Shown here: one piece after another, positions 50,520 to 61,499 of the stretch
Numbering within the stretch: position 1 is the first letter of the stretch
Layout of the letters: each line of letters starts with the position of its first letter
Assembly (NCBI GenBank): GCA_039105265.1
Contig: JAPFFF010000009.1
Location: 2,790,001 to 2,854,000, forward strand
Direction of reading: 5' to 3'
Length of the DNA stretch: 64,000 nucleotides
Source: Tritrichomonas musculus
Lineage: Eukaryota; Parabasalia; Tritrichomonadida; Tritrichomonadidae
The notes under the pieces: generated by a model
What the model saw: the letters and a program-made list of their open reading frames with translations, nothing else
What the model was told of the DNA's origin: nothing
Databases searched by the model: none
Position numbers and translations under genes: made by a program

Positions 50520-51515
50520 TATTTCACGTAAAAGGAATTGCTAATCTCTCTACTGAAATGCAATTGCTTATTAGTGCAAATAATCCTGAATGATCCAGTA
50601 CTTATTGACTCAACCCAAAAATAAAAGTATGGGAGGGAAAGATCAGGAAATACTTTTCTTCCATCATAAAATGACATTTCCTTTAAACTTTGAATAATTT
50701 ATTTTGGTTCTAAATCAAGGATATAATTAGTTGTATGTATTAAAAGAATTAAGGGCAAAGTTGGTTCTTGAACTTTTTCAGATAATAAACTATTCAAAAA
50801 TTAGAAAAAAAAACAACTATGCTCTTAAATATATTCTTCCCCCTTAATAGTAAGTTTTTATTTTGATTGTACGTTTTAATATGTTTTGAATATCCATCAT
50901 TGTGTTACTGCGTATTGTGCAATTGATTATATTTTCCAAATTATCTTTCCTTCTAGCCATTCCACAAATAATCCCATGGAAATGTTCTTACAGCATTGTC
51001 CTATAATAGGGAAATTTGAATACGGCGCATTCTAAATGATGATTAATGCTGAGAATGCCTTTTTGATTGTCAATTATGGCATAATGGCAGTTTTATCAAT
51101 AGAAAAAAACTTGTTTCTTTTCCAACAAGTTTATTTTTAAAAACTTCATTCCTTCATACTATTGGAAACTTAAAAAAAAAAAATCGTAGTTCTCACCACA
51201 TAAAATCTGCAAAAAGATTTGAAAATTAAATATTTCAATTGGGAAAGTATCTTGAAGTTTTAATAGTGACGATTTTTTCTGATATGGCTGCACTATTCAT
51301 TAAATAATCTTCAAAACAATTTATCAATTGTAACCTTTGTTCTACTGTTTTTCAAAAGATGCACTATATCTGTTAATATTAAACATCTACTTTCTTCATA
51401 ATAGCGTTGTTTTAATTGAGAAATAGATTCATTTTCAGAAAAAAATTCATATATTTTATCAAATTCTTCATACTACTCTGAACTATATTCATAATTTTGT
51501 ATACAAGACATCTAC
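50520..51515 (-). pseudogene. Decayed gene of unknown family
   Basis: Reading the minus strand from about 51515 gives successive coding-like blocks separated by stops and frameshifts: YEEFDKIYEFFSENESISQL, CLILTDIVHLLKNSRTKVTI, DTFPIEIFNFQIFLQILCGE, AIIDNQKGILSINHHLECAV, KVQEPTLPLILLIHTTNYIL and EMSFYDGRKVFPDL. Their composition and length (about 330 codons together) suggest a former single gene. I do not recognise the family. A large trichomonad multigene family is likely because such relics are common there. Confidence 0.5.
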
Positions 51516-52019
51516 AAAAGTAGTATAAATGAATTTTGATTTGTCATTATTTGATTCTTCTTTTTGTGATTAGACTAATTCCGATTAACATACTCCCATT
51601 GTGGATTTTATATGATTTTACTCAAAACATCGATGTTTGCAAACTCTAAGTACAACTTGAGCATTTTAAATATACACTTTTAACGGGACATTTGATCATA
51701 AATTGGAATAAAAAAAGCAGCAACATAATACAACTTTTTGGAAATATAAACTATTTAAAAAATTATCATAGTTTTGTTCCTTTTTTGATTCCATTTTATG
51801 ATCAAATTTCCTTTTAAAAAGCTAATTTAAAATTGGCAGACTACATAAGATCCAATATAGATGAGCAAATATAGGACTTACCTTAAAACTTCATAATAAA
51901 GAACTTTTCATCAATATTTTTGATTGGATTTTTTGTTAAATCGTAATGACGACATCATTTTCAAAATAAATCGTTAGATTTAATTTTTCAATAAAAAAAA
52001 TATAACCATATTTATAATT

Positions 52020-52025
52020 TCATAG
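52020..52025 (+). promoter_or_regulatory. Initiator-like element (TCATAG)
   Basis: Matches TCA(+1)Y(T/A). The start at 52022 would leave a 9-nt leader before the ATG of the Q-rich protein. Confidence 0.5.
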
Positions 52026-52030
52026 ATAAA

Positions 52031-53296
52031 ATGTCTGATCAAAGAAATCAAGCCCAAAAGCAAAATAAACAAGACACACCATTATATCGGAGGGAAATAA
52101 GGCAAGACGCATTAAAAAAAGTGGCTAGATTGCTATCTGATTATTACCAATCAATTAATGAAGATATCCATCCAAATGAATTAAAAACAGAAACACTTAA
52201 CAAAGTGAAAGAATTTGATAAAATCGCTGGACAAGAAGCTAGAGACGAAAAAGACTATAGTGCTATGATGACTAACCAAATTAATATGTTTCAAGATAGT
52301 TTATTAAATAAACGAAGAGAAATTTCTTCAGGAACTGATCCATTAATGATGGCAACAGTAATGATCAATTCTTTACCAAAACTACAAGATTTTGTGGAAC
52401 ATACTGAATTTCAAAAAAATGATGAAAAAATCATTCAACAATTGATTCAGTTTATTAAAAGCATTCCATCCAATAATTATGGCGTTCATATCAATAAAAG
52501 TGATCAAATTGATGCTGTTAAACTATATTATGAAAAATTATTTATTCCAATTCAAAAAACAATTGAAAAACATTATTCAAATCAGATGATGCCACCACAA
52601 CAAAATCCAGCTCAGAATCAACAAGTTCCAGGTGCTCAACAACAAATGTTACAACAATTTATGCAACAAGGAATGCAACCACAGATGCAGCAATTATTAC
52701 AACAACAGCAGCAACAACAATTACAACGCGCTCAAATTACACCATCAATGTCACAACAGATGTCACCTAATCAAGATCTCAGCTCAATGCCTCGCTCAAT
52801 GCCCATGCCAACACCTCAAGGAGGAATTCCAAACGCACTTCAACAGCAGCCACAACCACAGCAACAACCACAACCAGGAATGGGTATTCCAGTTCAGCCA
52901 CCTGGAGCACAATCTCAGCAACAGATGCAGCAACAAATACAACAACAAATGCAGCAACAAATACAACAACAGCAGTCAGTACAACAATTACAGCAAGTTG
53001 CGCAACATAATCCTAGATCACCTCAGCAAAACCCAAGATCACCTCAACAAATGATGCAACAAGTACAACAGCAACAAATGCATGGGATGAACATGCCAAT
53101 GAATCCTCAGCAACAACCTCCACAAATGAATCCTCAACAACCACCTACACCACAACAGATGCAAGGAAGACCACAAGGACAACGCCCTACAGACAACACT
53201 CCCACAAGCAACATTGATATCCGCCGACAACTTTTTACAAGTGTTCGTTCTGATTGTGCAGTTTTTTATTCAACACCTCATCCACCTCACTTTTGA
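52031..53296 (+). CDS. MED15: KIX-domain, glutamine-rich MED15-like protein
   Basis: 421 aa. Residues about 18-95 fit the KIX fold of MED15: LYRREIRQDALKKVARLLSD, a Pro-containing loop, a second helix, then EARDEKDYSAMMTNQINMFQ and a basic end (NKRREI). The family pattern is W/Y-R-EI----R--V---I, P--L, and A-S--EY---I-EKI--I---L--KR. A helical segment runs to about 185, followed by a low-complexity Gln/Pro/Met-rich tract (about 188-400), as in yeast Gal11 and metazoan MED15. MED15 is the Mediator tail subunit contacted by activators through KIX. The carboxy-terminal MED15 association domain is not obvious and the protein ends soon after the Q-rich part. A CBP-like or other KIX protein is the alternative. 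Confidence 0.6.
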   Translation: MSDQRNQAQKQNKQDTPLYRREIRQDALKKVARLLSDYYQSINEDIHPNELKTETLNKVKEFDKIAGQEARDEKDYSAMMTNQINMFQDSLLNKRREISSGTDPLMMATVMINSLPKLQDFVEHTEFQKNDEKIIQQLIQFIKSIPSNNYGVHINKSDQIDAVKLYYEKLFIPIQKTIEKHYSNQMMPPQQNPAQNQQVPGAQQQMLQQFMQQGMQPQMQQLLQQQQQQQLQRAQITPSMSQQMSPNQDLSSMPRSMPMPTPQGGIPNALQQQPQPQQQPQPGMGIPVQPPGAQSQQQMQQQIQQQMQQQIQQQQSVQQLQQVAQHNPRSPQQNPRSPQQMMQQVQQQQMHGMNMPMNPQQQPPQMNPQQPPTPQQMQGRPQGQRPTDNTPTSNIDIRRQLFTSVRSDCAVFYSTPHPPHF

Positions 53297-53838
53297 TGCG
53301 ATAGTTATTATTACATTTTATCAAGAAATTATTAACAGATGAAATTTACTATTTTTATGTTCATTTTCATTTAAATCTTTATTATCATTAATTATTTTCA
53401 TGATTTTCAGAAGGTATGATTAACCAAATTAATTTGAAACTACCTTCTGATTTTTTTTTTTTTTTTTGTAATAATAAATAACACCACGTAAATAGATTTT
53501 CAAATATAAATTATTTGCTTTTTTTTTTTTGAATTCGTTTAGTTTGCTATTTTATTATTCAGAATGTAATTAAAGCTGTATCTCCCCCAAATGTGAATTG
53601 TCGTGCTTCTTTCTTAAATTACTTTTGTTAGAGTTTTTATATAGATAATCAATTGAAATTTGGGTTCTCTTTTTCAATTAATCAATTGAATTTTTGGTTA
53701 TTAAATTAGAAATGAGATGAATTCAGTAAATATTATAACCTTACTAATATTAAATTACAAGCGATAATAATTTCAATTCTAAATCATATCATCTTCATCT
53801 ATTCAATATATAGAATTTTTGAATAATTTTTGAGAACC
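53297..53838. other. Intergenic, no gene seen
   Basis: AT-rich spacer with short poly(T) runs. A short inverted repeat (AGAAGGTATG...AACTACCTTCT, about 53409-53447) ends in a T-run, which could be a hairpin-like 3' element of the upstream gene. Confidence 0.45.
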
Positions 53839-53844
53839 TCATAC
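53839..53844 (+). promoter_or_regulatory. Initiator-like element (TCATAC)
   Basis: Matches TCA(+1)Y(T/A). The start at 53841 is 30 nt before the ATG of the large unknown gene. Confidence 0.4.
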
Positions 53845-53870
53845 CAAATTTTCTTTTTTATTATTTTAAA

Positions 53871-56800
53871 ATGAGCATATCTCATTCTTCTTCAATAACT
53901 TTACCAACCACACTTGGACTCGATTGCTCTTTTGAGGTACCTACTTTTTCAAACCAAGTCGAAATCACTAAAGATGAAAATTCTGAACCTCTTTTTCTTG
54001 ACTCATATGGCAATGCTTATGACAAAAATTATTTATTAATTCCGTCTTCCCCAATTTCTGGTCAAATGATTAAAAATAACAAATCTCAAGAAAAAAAAAA
54101 AATAGCTCCATTTCCAGACCCTACAAATTTCAAGTCAAAAATTGAATTCGAAAACGCTTGTATCCATTGGAAAAACAATATTCAAAATTTTTTTTCTGGA
54201 AAATCCCTCCCTCATTCGATAATTTCTTATTTTTATTATCCATCCTTGCCCTCAATTTTTATTCCAGGTACTCCTCAACACAGAGCATTCAAATCTAAGA
54301 TACATCCACCAATTCCTTTTAATTTACTCAAATTATTTGAATTATTATCCAAAGATGATCCCATTGATGGTGATGAACCTTTTCCAAAACAAACACCGAA
54401 TCGAGATATTGTGAAATATTCTGATCAAGTAACTTCTGATCCTCAATGGCAAACACAGCTCATTCCACAAGAACCAATGCCTTTTTTATATAACACTTTT
54501 GAAGAATATGAAAATGCATACAAAAAATGGGCAAATATTGTTTCCAAATCTAATCCAAAAGTTAAAACGAATTTTATTTCGAACTCTCAATCAAAGTCTG
54601 AAAAATCATCATTTTTAACAATTCCACCAGCAAAAAATTTTCAATCTTTTTTAAAAATTGACTATGTTACGCAAGAAAAAAATAATCCAGATATCATCAA
54701 AAAGAGAACTCGGTTTGGAAAAAAACATCCAAAATTAATTAAAAAACAAGACAATCCATTCCAATGGGTTGAAGATGCCAAATCTAATTACATAAAAAAC
54801 AATAGCACAAAAAACCGTAAAAGTGATCAAAAAGAAATGAGTTTCTTTGAAAGACGAAAAATCAGCAAATATTTAAAGTCGATATATAAAGGTATTAATA
54901 ACCTTGATGAATCTTCTGAGTCTAATGAAAGTTTAAATCCGTGCTCTCGATATTACTTCATCGGCTTTGATGGAGAAAAATTCATCAATGATTTCAAAGA
55001 ATTTGGAATTGACACAAGATCAATACAAAGTTCATCACCGATTTATGTAAATTCAATTATCCCAACTTCACCAACCGCTAATACAGAACTTGCTGGAGCA
55101 TTTATCAGCATTTCAACATCATCTAAATCACAAAAATCGACAGACTCTAACACCAAATCCAAAAATTTAATGACAGATGAACGATTTAAGAGAATAAGTC
55201 GAATTCTAGATATTGAATTTGATGGCGAGATTCTCAAACACGCATTCCACGAGACTTCTTCATATAAAATCAGTCGACGTACTTTATTTAAGAAAGCGAA
55301 TTCAGTTGAAATTGCTACAGGCACCAATTCCGAAGAAGAAGAAGTCGCAAATGATGATGATTCTGGTAATGAGAAAATTCAAGAAGAACCGACATCCAAA
55401 AAGAAGAAGAAATCACGCAAAGATAAGAAAGAAGAAATGGATGCCCCAGATGACAATAACGTTTCTTTTGAATTAGGAAAACCACCTCCGAATTCTTCAC
55501 CAATTGCATATCAAATGAAAAAGATTTCTACACAACTAAAAGATCGTACACCAACAACTAAACCAAGACATCACAAATCATCAATGATGTCAATTTTAGA
55601 ATTCTTTAAAGCATTTTTCACTCCAAAAAAATTTATTAAGTACCTTAAGGTTTTCTTCAATGAAATGGATTATCGAAAATTCCAAAGAATGGGATTTCTA
55701 CTTCCATATATTGTTACTGACACATTTATTGATAGTGTTATTAAAAATTTATTGAAAAACTCGAAAACATCGGATCTCAGTGAAAAAGTTAATAACGATT
55801 CAATTGAATCAATTTGGAAATTTTATTATTTCACAACTCATCTTCTTGTTTTTGAAAATCATCCAAGAAGAACAATCTTTAAACCAGAAACAAATGACGA
55901 ATTTTCACTTTCAGTTACCCAATTATATTATTTAGATTTAATTTTGACTTGGTCAAAAATAACATATTATATGCAACAATTAATTAGAAAGAATTGCAGA
56001 ACAATTGAATTAAAATTAGTCTCTTATTTAAGATCATCCAAAGAAATTAGATTTAAATATTTTTCGAATGAAACAATCCAAAACACAAATTTGATTGAAA
56101 TGGTTGTTGAAATGAGTTCAACACAAATTTTTAATTGCTTCCTTTTGACTGATAGCCATGGTCCAGTTATGAAAATTATAAATGATTTAGCATTATCTAA
56201 AAAAGGAAGGAAACTTTTACTAAGAATTACTTATAATTCAGGTGGAAACGGCATTTTTGACTTTATTTCTATGAAAGGATTGTATTTAGATAAAAGCACT
56301 TCTTCCTCATTTACCGCAGACGTGTTCTCAATTTTATTATATAATTTCTATTATCATATGGTTAAGCTAAAAGCGTCATACAATCCAGCCGTTCATTTTC
56401 AATTATTTGATCAAACAAAGTTCATCAATCCAATTATTGCCGCTTCAAGAGTTATTTGCAATACAGATATTAAAATGGTTGAACAACTGTTTCTTATATA
56501 TCGTGATCTAGCAAAAGATGTTGCATTGAATGAAGCTCATCCATTTGAAAAAAGATTAATTTCTTTAAATTATTTCTTTGATATTGATCAAAGCGCCAAA
56601 ATTCTAATAACAACACCTGAATTTACAGAAAAACTCGCTAATTCATTATCAATTGAAAATAATACCAAAGAATTATTGATAGCTTGGAAAATCGTAAATA
56701 AAGCTTTAAGTAATGATTCAACTGTTTACCTATTGAATGATAAATTTATTTTAAACGCTTTGATTACCGTTCTTCCTGATTCAACAAATCCAACAGTCAT

Positions 56801-57059
56801 TTACGAATATGTTTCATTTTTAATTGCTCTTTGGTGTAGGACTTCAAATCCATATATTTCAGAATCAATAGTAAATAATTTTATTCGATCCATTGGAAGG
56901 CTTTCTTGTATGATTGGAACAGCTAAGACTAAATTTGTTGAATATCCATTGGTACAGAACTTAATTAATAAGTTTAAGCTTTTGGTTTTAAGTACTAGCA
57001 ACGCTAAACTTTCTCCTTTTGTTGATCTTTTTAAGAAACACTTAGGATTAGAATTATAA
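53871..57059 (+). CDS. Large conserved-looking protein of unknown function
   Basis: 1062 aa, one exon. The N-terminal third (about 80-240) contains two similar motifs, PFPDPTNFKSKIEFENACIHW and EPMPFLYNTFEEYENAYKKW, each an F-x(5)-EFE-A--W pattern that suggests a duplicated short domain. A basic, low-complexity middle follows (about 270-340), then an acidic/lysine-rich stretch at about 485-520 (EEEEVANDDDSGNE and KKKKKSRKDKKEEM). The last 480 residues are helical, resembling an ARM/HEAT-type solenoid. No catalytic site, signal peptide or membrane segment. I do not recognise a family. Start supported by an initiator-like element 30 nt upstream. Confidence 0.75.
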   Translation: MSISHSSSITLPTTLGLDCSFEVPTFSNQVEITKDENSEPLFLDSYGNAYDKNYLLIPSSPISGQMIKNNKSQEKKKIAPFPDPTNFKSKIEFENACIHWKNNIQNFFSGKSLPHSIISYFYYPSLPSIFIPGTPQHRAFKSKIHPPIPFNLLKLFELLSKDDPIDGDEPFPKQTPNRDIVKYSDQVTSDPQWQTQLIPQEPMPFLYNTFEEYENAYKKWANIVSKSNPKVKTNFISNSQSKSEKSSFLTIPPAKNFQSFLKIDYVTQEKNNPDIIKKRTRFGKKHPKLIKKQDNPFQWVEDAKSNYIKNNSTKNRKSDQKEMSFFERRKISKYLKSIYKGINNLDESSESNESLNPCSRYYFIGFDGEKFINDFKEFGIDTRSIQSSSPIYVNSIIPTSPTANTELAGAFISISTSSKSQKSTDSNTKSKNLMTDERFKRISRILDIEFDGEILKHAFHETSSYKISRRTLFKKANSVEIATGTNSEEEEVANDDDSGNEKIQEEPTSKKKKKSRKDKKEEMDAPDDNNVSFELGKPPPNSSPIAYQMKKISTQLKDRTPTTKPRHHKSSMMSILEFFKAFFTPKKFIKYLKVFFNEMDYRKFQRMGFLLPYIVTDTFIDSVIKNLLKNSKTSDLSEKVNNDSIESIWKFYYFTTHLLVFENHPRRTIFKPETNDEFSLSVTQLYYLDLILTWSKITYYMQQLIRKNCRTIELKLVSYLRSSKEIRFKYFSNETIQNTNLIEMVVEMSSTQIFNCFLLTDSHGPVMKIINDLALSKKGRKLLLRITYNSGGNGIFDFISMKGLYLDKSTSSSFTADVFSILLYNFYYHMVKLKASYNPAVHFQLFDQTKFINPIIAASRVICNTDIKMVEQLFLIYRDLAKDVALNEAHPFEKRLISLNYFFDIDQSAKILITTPEFTEKLANSLSIENNTKELLIAWKIVNKALSNDSTVYLLNDKFILNALITVLPDSTNPTVIYEYVSFLIALWCRTSNPYISESIVNNFIRSIGRLSCMIGTAKTKFVEYPLVQNLINKFKLLVLSTSNAKLSPFVDLFKKHLGLEL

Positions 57060-57567
57060 AATCTCAGAAATATATATATATTTTTTTTGCTAAAGCTAAA
57101 AGAAACCATGATGATTAGCAATTTAAATATGTATAAAATAAATATGTTTATCTTGTAATTAGTAAATAAATATGTTCGTCATCATATTAACTTTTTTTTT
57201 TTAATTCTTTCACTTCTTCTTTGAAAATTGAATATATGATTTAAAGATTGAAGGTATGTATAGTGTTCCTAAAAAATATTGATAAGAAATGAATTCAATA
57301 GTTAATCGTCGTTAACAAAAGTTATTTTATTTTTTAAAATTTTTAATTTAAAAAGTTATATTTCTTATCAATATTTTTTGGGCAATCGGAATTCCGATAG
57401 ATTTGAAAATACGAAAAATTTCGAAAAAGAACAAAATAAAAATATTATGTGTAAATAATAATTCATCAAAACAAGTAATATGTGTAAAAAATATTAAGAC
57501 ACAATTAAAGAAAAAGAGAAAAGAAAAGAAAAATCGAAAAAGTATTAAAAAAAAACATTATTTAAAA
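57060..57567. other. Intergenic, contains a 23-bp inverted repeat
   Basis: CCTAAAAAATATTGATAAGA (arm 57268-57290) is inverted at about 57360-57382 with one mismatch, about 70 bp apart. It could fold into a long hairpin, or be the ends of a very small element. No gene. Confidence 0.6.
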
Positions 57568-58413
57568 ATGATTTAATGTAGGACAATTATTTTTGTTATG
57601 ACCTGGTTGATGACAAATAGAACATGTATAATGTCTTTTTGTTTTCTGCCTACCGCATGCAACATTGTTGGCAGGATGTTTAAATAATTGACCGGCCTGA
57701 GCTATGGTAGGAGGCATGCCTTTATTTGGAACAATTCTTAAACTCTCTAAATTAGTAATCGTAGTATCTAAAATGTTATCTATTTAAGGGGTTTTGCGAT
57801 ATAATTGAACCAATGGATCTATGCGTGACAAAAAGCTGCTTCTGTTTTTGGTAATCTGAGTATTTTCGTTGTTTATTATAACTGTATTAAGATGAACTGA
57901 GCCAAAATCATTAACTCTTAAAAATCTCGGATGAATTTGATTGACATTGATAATTGTATCATTAGTTATTGTGTCGCGGCATGGAATTGCATGTGGGTCT
58001 TTTTTGTTTCTTAATTCACACCAAACACAAGGGACATCTATGTTGCCGAGGTTGAATGCATCATATTCAATTGATAAAAAATCTAAAACCATTCGACCAT
58101 AGAATTTGAGTTCGTCTTGTATGATTAAGTTAAAATTTGAGAAGTTGCTAAATGTATAAGAATATCTGCGATAACTTTGTGTCTTTAATAATCCTCAAAA
58201 ATTGTTTAGATTTTTAATGACTGATGTTAAAGTTCCTCTTTCATGTTCGTAGTTCCCTTTAAGAAGACCAAAAAAACCTTCGATTCGAGATGTATCTATA
58301 TTGAAATAAAAACCATGCTGGATCACAAGTAATGGAAGCCAGTGCTCGTATCTCTTAATAAGAATTTCTAAACATCTATAACCTAAATGATCTTTGAGTT
58401 CGTCTTTTCTACG
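57568..58413 (-). pseudogene. 5'-truncated MULE transposase with CCHC zinc knuckle
   Basis: On the minus strand the translation begins abruptly near 58413 with RKDELKDHLGYRCLEILIKR and contains RYEHWLPLLVIQHGF and SRIEGFFGLLKGNYEHERGT, the conserved acidic/'E-FG-LK' region of MULE transposases. After a stop near 58195 it continues as PCVWCELRNKKDPHAIPCRD and ends in a zinc knuckle CSICHQPGHNKNNC (CX2CX4HX4C, near 57610-57650). At least two stops (near 58195 and at 57784-57786) break it. The catalytic N-terminal part is missing, cut at the junction with Maverick sequence. It is a different MULE family from the SWIM-finger element. Confidence 0.7.
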
Positions 58414-58424
58414 AATTAGAAATA

Positions 58425-60780
58425 TTAATATTCAAAAGAGCGAAGATGTTTTTCTCTCAATGCTTCAAATCCTATGATTATTTCATCATATTCAAATGGT
58501 TCACTCTTTGATAACACTTCATTATAATTTTCATTGTTGATTGCTTCATAAGGAAATACACCTTTCGAACTGATTGATATACCACCAAAATCAATTCCAA
58601 ATTGTTTGAACGTTCCACCAGCAACAAATGCTTGTGCGTCAATGAATCGTAAACGAATTGGATACTTTGATGATTTCAATATGAATTGTTTCAATGATGT
58701 GGCTGTTCCAATCATTCCGCTATCGATTGACCAATGATTTTTAATCAATTGCTCTTTGAATAAATTTGAATCAAATCGTGATGAATTAAAACCAAATACT
58801 GTTATTGTTTTCAATGATGTATCTATTTTATTGAATTCTTCTTCTGTTTTACCTTTGATGAATCTCTTCAAATGATTCAATTTATCAACATACACATCAC
58901 AGCCAACAATGAACAACCATTCAATCCAATTAGCTATGAAGTCATTTGTTCGTATATCAAAGTTCTTTGTTATCAATCCTTTATCAAGCTTCACACATGA
59001 TGAAACACTCAAAGGAATCAATAGAGAATTAATAATTCATTTATCACTGACTATCTTTTCAATCTTTTGTTCCATTGTTTCAAAATCATAAGTGATATAA
59101 TGTTTTGTTGGCTTCCATGATAAACCGTATGAAAGACAATACAAATAAACAGGGTTGTTTAAGATATGTGGACAGTACGGTAAAGATTCTCGTGAAGGAA
59201 TGAAATCATTTTTAAATTTCACATCACATTTCTTGACATGGTTGTTGAATCTATCAATATTGTGATTTCCTTTGTGAATGTATGAACCACAATGAGGACA
59301 TATATGAATATTTGTTAATACTTCAGCGTTGATGATGTACATTATGTGAAGTATCTTATCCTTTGAATACAACAGAGCTGAAAACATTTTATTGTTATCG
59401 TCAGTGTTTTGCCATTGGTCTTGTAAATCATAAATATTTTTCTCTTTGTCATATTCATAGATGTTGACATTGATGTTATGATGCTTGGCTGACTCTTTCA
59501 TTTCTTCAATTGTGATTCCTTTGAAGGAGTTGATTAATTGTTTTCCTTCTTTTGAAGGTTTCTTTGTATAGCTCAAGCCGTGTTCATCACATAATATTTT
59601 CTTTGCTGCTGCTGTTCTGTCTGAGATTGTAAAAGGTTTTTTCATTAATTCTTTATGTAAACAACAAGCAAGGAAAAGATACCAACATAAACAATCATCA
59701 ACGTTATCAATAATGATATATTTATTTTTTCCAAACAATTCTGAAACTTCATCAATCTTACCTGTTATCTTAACAACTCGTGAAATCGTAAACGAAACAG
59801 ACCAAACGATACACAATTTGATGTTTGAAGCTATGGTTTCATATTCATGAATCTTTGATTCAACATACAGTTTAACTTTATCAATATCTTTGTTTTCTAA
59901 CGATTATCGGAATTGATGATTTATAATTCTTCCAATTAATAGCACTTGCTTCATACGTATATCTTTCGTTTTCATTCTTTGGTGGTATCTCAAATATACC
60001 TGTCAATTGAAAATATATTTTGAGCGGTTTCACTTCTTGTTTAAATACTGTTTCAGTTAAATATTCATTGATGTCTTCAATTGATGAAACACCATTCTTG
60101 TAATATATTTTTATCGGTTCTTTGTTGTCTTCATCTAATCGTTCAACTTTTTCATTATAAATTGGGGATTGGTCAATAAAATGACTGAATGCTTCAACTG
60201 CTTCATCAAAGTTCTCAGGTTCATTGATTATGAAATATGAATCATTCTTTGAACGTACTCCTTTAAAGCCAAACTTTTTGAGGTATTCAACTAATTCTGT
60301 ATTTTCATTGTTAAATCGAATGTCTTCATATCGTTGAGGTTACTTGTTTGTCTTTGGCGGTAATGGTCTCAATAATATATTTTCAGATTTAATTAATTGA
60401 AGTGCGTTGTTGAGTGCATCATGTGCAATTTTGATGATGTCCTCGATTTGTTGTTGTTTTTGTTTTTGTTCATCATCTTGTTCTTCTTCTTCAAATTGTT
60501 CCTCTTCTTCTTCTTCTTGTTCTTCTGCTTCTCTTTTCATTCTATTAATGAAATCTGTTATTGATTCATCATTGATTGGGTTGCCTTCATGTTCTCTAAA
60601 ACCGAATGAATTTAGATATTTTTCTAAGATGTTTTTGAAATGTTTAACATCATAATCAGCAGGTTTAGATATTGACAAACGAGGTTTTAATTGAAGTTCA
60701 TTATTGATATACCTTATTTGTTCAATAACAAATGATTTGGTATCTTTTTGATAGTAATAACGCGAACTCATTTTTGACAT
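58425..60780 (-). pseudogene. Maverick protein-primed DNA polymerase B, truncated
   Basis: From the ATG at 60778-60780 the reading continues through an acidic Glu/Gln-rich segment (about 60480-60560), an in-frame TAA (60340-60342), a frameshift near 59905 and an in-frame TGA (59037-59039) to 58425. Recognisable parts: a zinc-finger-like CPHCGSYIHKGNHNIDRF (near 59240-59310), the exonuclease I motif YDFETME (near 59080), exonuclease II-like VFGFNSSRFDSNLF (near 58770-58810), and FIDAQAFVAGGTFKQFGIDF with KGVFPYEAIN (near 58540-58650). This is the protein-primed family B type. The polymerase (palm) motifs are absent because the gene is cut by the junction near 58425. It is a pseudogene. Confidence 0.82.
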
Positions 60781-60863
60781 AATTAAAAAAATAAATTATT
60801 TGAATTTAGAAAAAATGTTAAATCAAAAAATAAAAAATAATTCGAGTTTTTTATTTCATTGAA

Positions 60864-61172
60864 ATGTCTGAGTTAAGAGAAATAATTAAACACATTGAAG
60901 AAATACATAAATTACTTTTGATATTAGAATCAAAACAAGAAGTAAGTGAAGAAGAAGAAACAAATGAAGAAACAAACCATAAAAGAACGCGGTCAATATT
61001 CAATTCATCAAAGTTCTTGAACAAGGATGAACGTGAAAAAGTTTTAGAGTTCCTTGATGATAAAGTGATGAATGATATAAATAAGTTGCCAGCACATAAA
61101 AGGTGTTCATATACACAAAACATATTGAAGGGAAAATTGAAGTTAAATGTATCATCATATATGATTAATTGA
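60864..61172 (+). CDS. Maverick small hypothetical protein, 102 aa
   Basis: ATG-initiated, 83 bp from the divergently transcribed polymerase gene, with TTTCATTGAA just upstream as a possible initiator. Helical N-terminus (REIIKHIEEIHKLLLILES), acidic middle (EVSEEEETNEE), then NKDEREKVLEFLDDKV and a lysine-rich end. No known domain. The shared intergenic region suggests divergent promoters with the polymerase gene. Uninterrupted, unlike most neighbours. Confidence 0.6.
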   Translation: MSELREIIKHIEEIHKLLLILESKQEVSEEEETNEETNHKRTRSIFNSSKFLNKDEREKVLEFLDDKVMNDINKLPAHKRCSYTQNILKGKLKLNVSSYMIN

Positions 61173-61239
61173 TTGTTGGCATATAAGAACAACAAAGAAT
61201 AAAAATATCATTTAATAAATTTATTTATTTTTGATTTAA

Positions 61240-61485
61240 ATGAATAGTACAGTTAAAGGTTTAAGTTGCGATACATCAGCTTTACACACTCAATTTCGAA
61301 TAGTTAAAGATAAGATATTCAATGAATGTATGAATTCTGAAGATGATGCATTAAACGGAAAGTTTGATAAAATGATTCACATATTAACAATTTATAAACA
61401 ACTATTTAATGATATTGAATCGATTAAAATACAATTAAGAGCTATTGATGAACGTATCAAATCAGCTGAACAGATGACGTTGTAA
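61240..61485 (+). CDS. Maverick small coiled-coil protein, 81 aa
   Basis: ATG-initiated and uninterrupted. Mostly helical with heptad-like spacing in the C-terminal half (KMIHILTIYKQLFNDIESIK). It is followed in the same direction by the frameshifted gene at about 61500-62093, of which it might once have been the 5' part. No recognised family. Confidence 0.5.
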   Translation: MNSTVKGLSCDTSALHTQFRIVKDKIFNECMNSEDDALNGKFDKMIHILTIYKQLFNDIESIKIQLRAIDERIKSAEQMTL

Positions 61486-61499
61486 ATGATTCAATGAAC

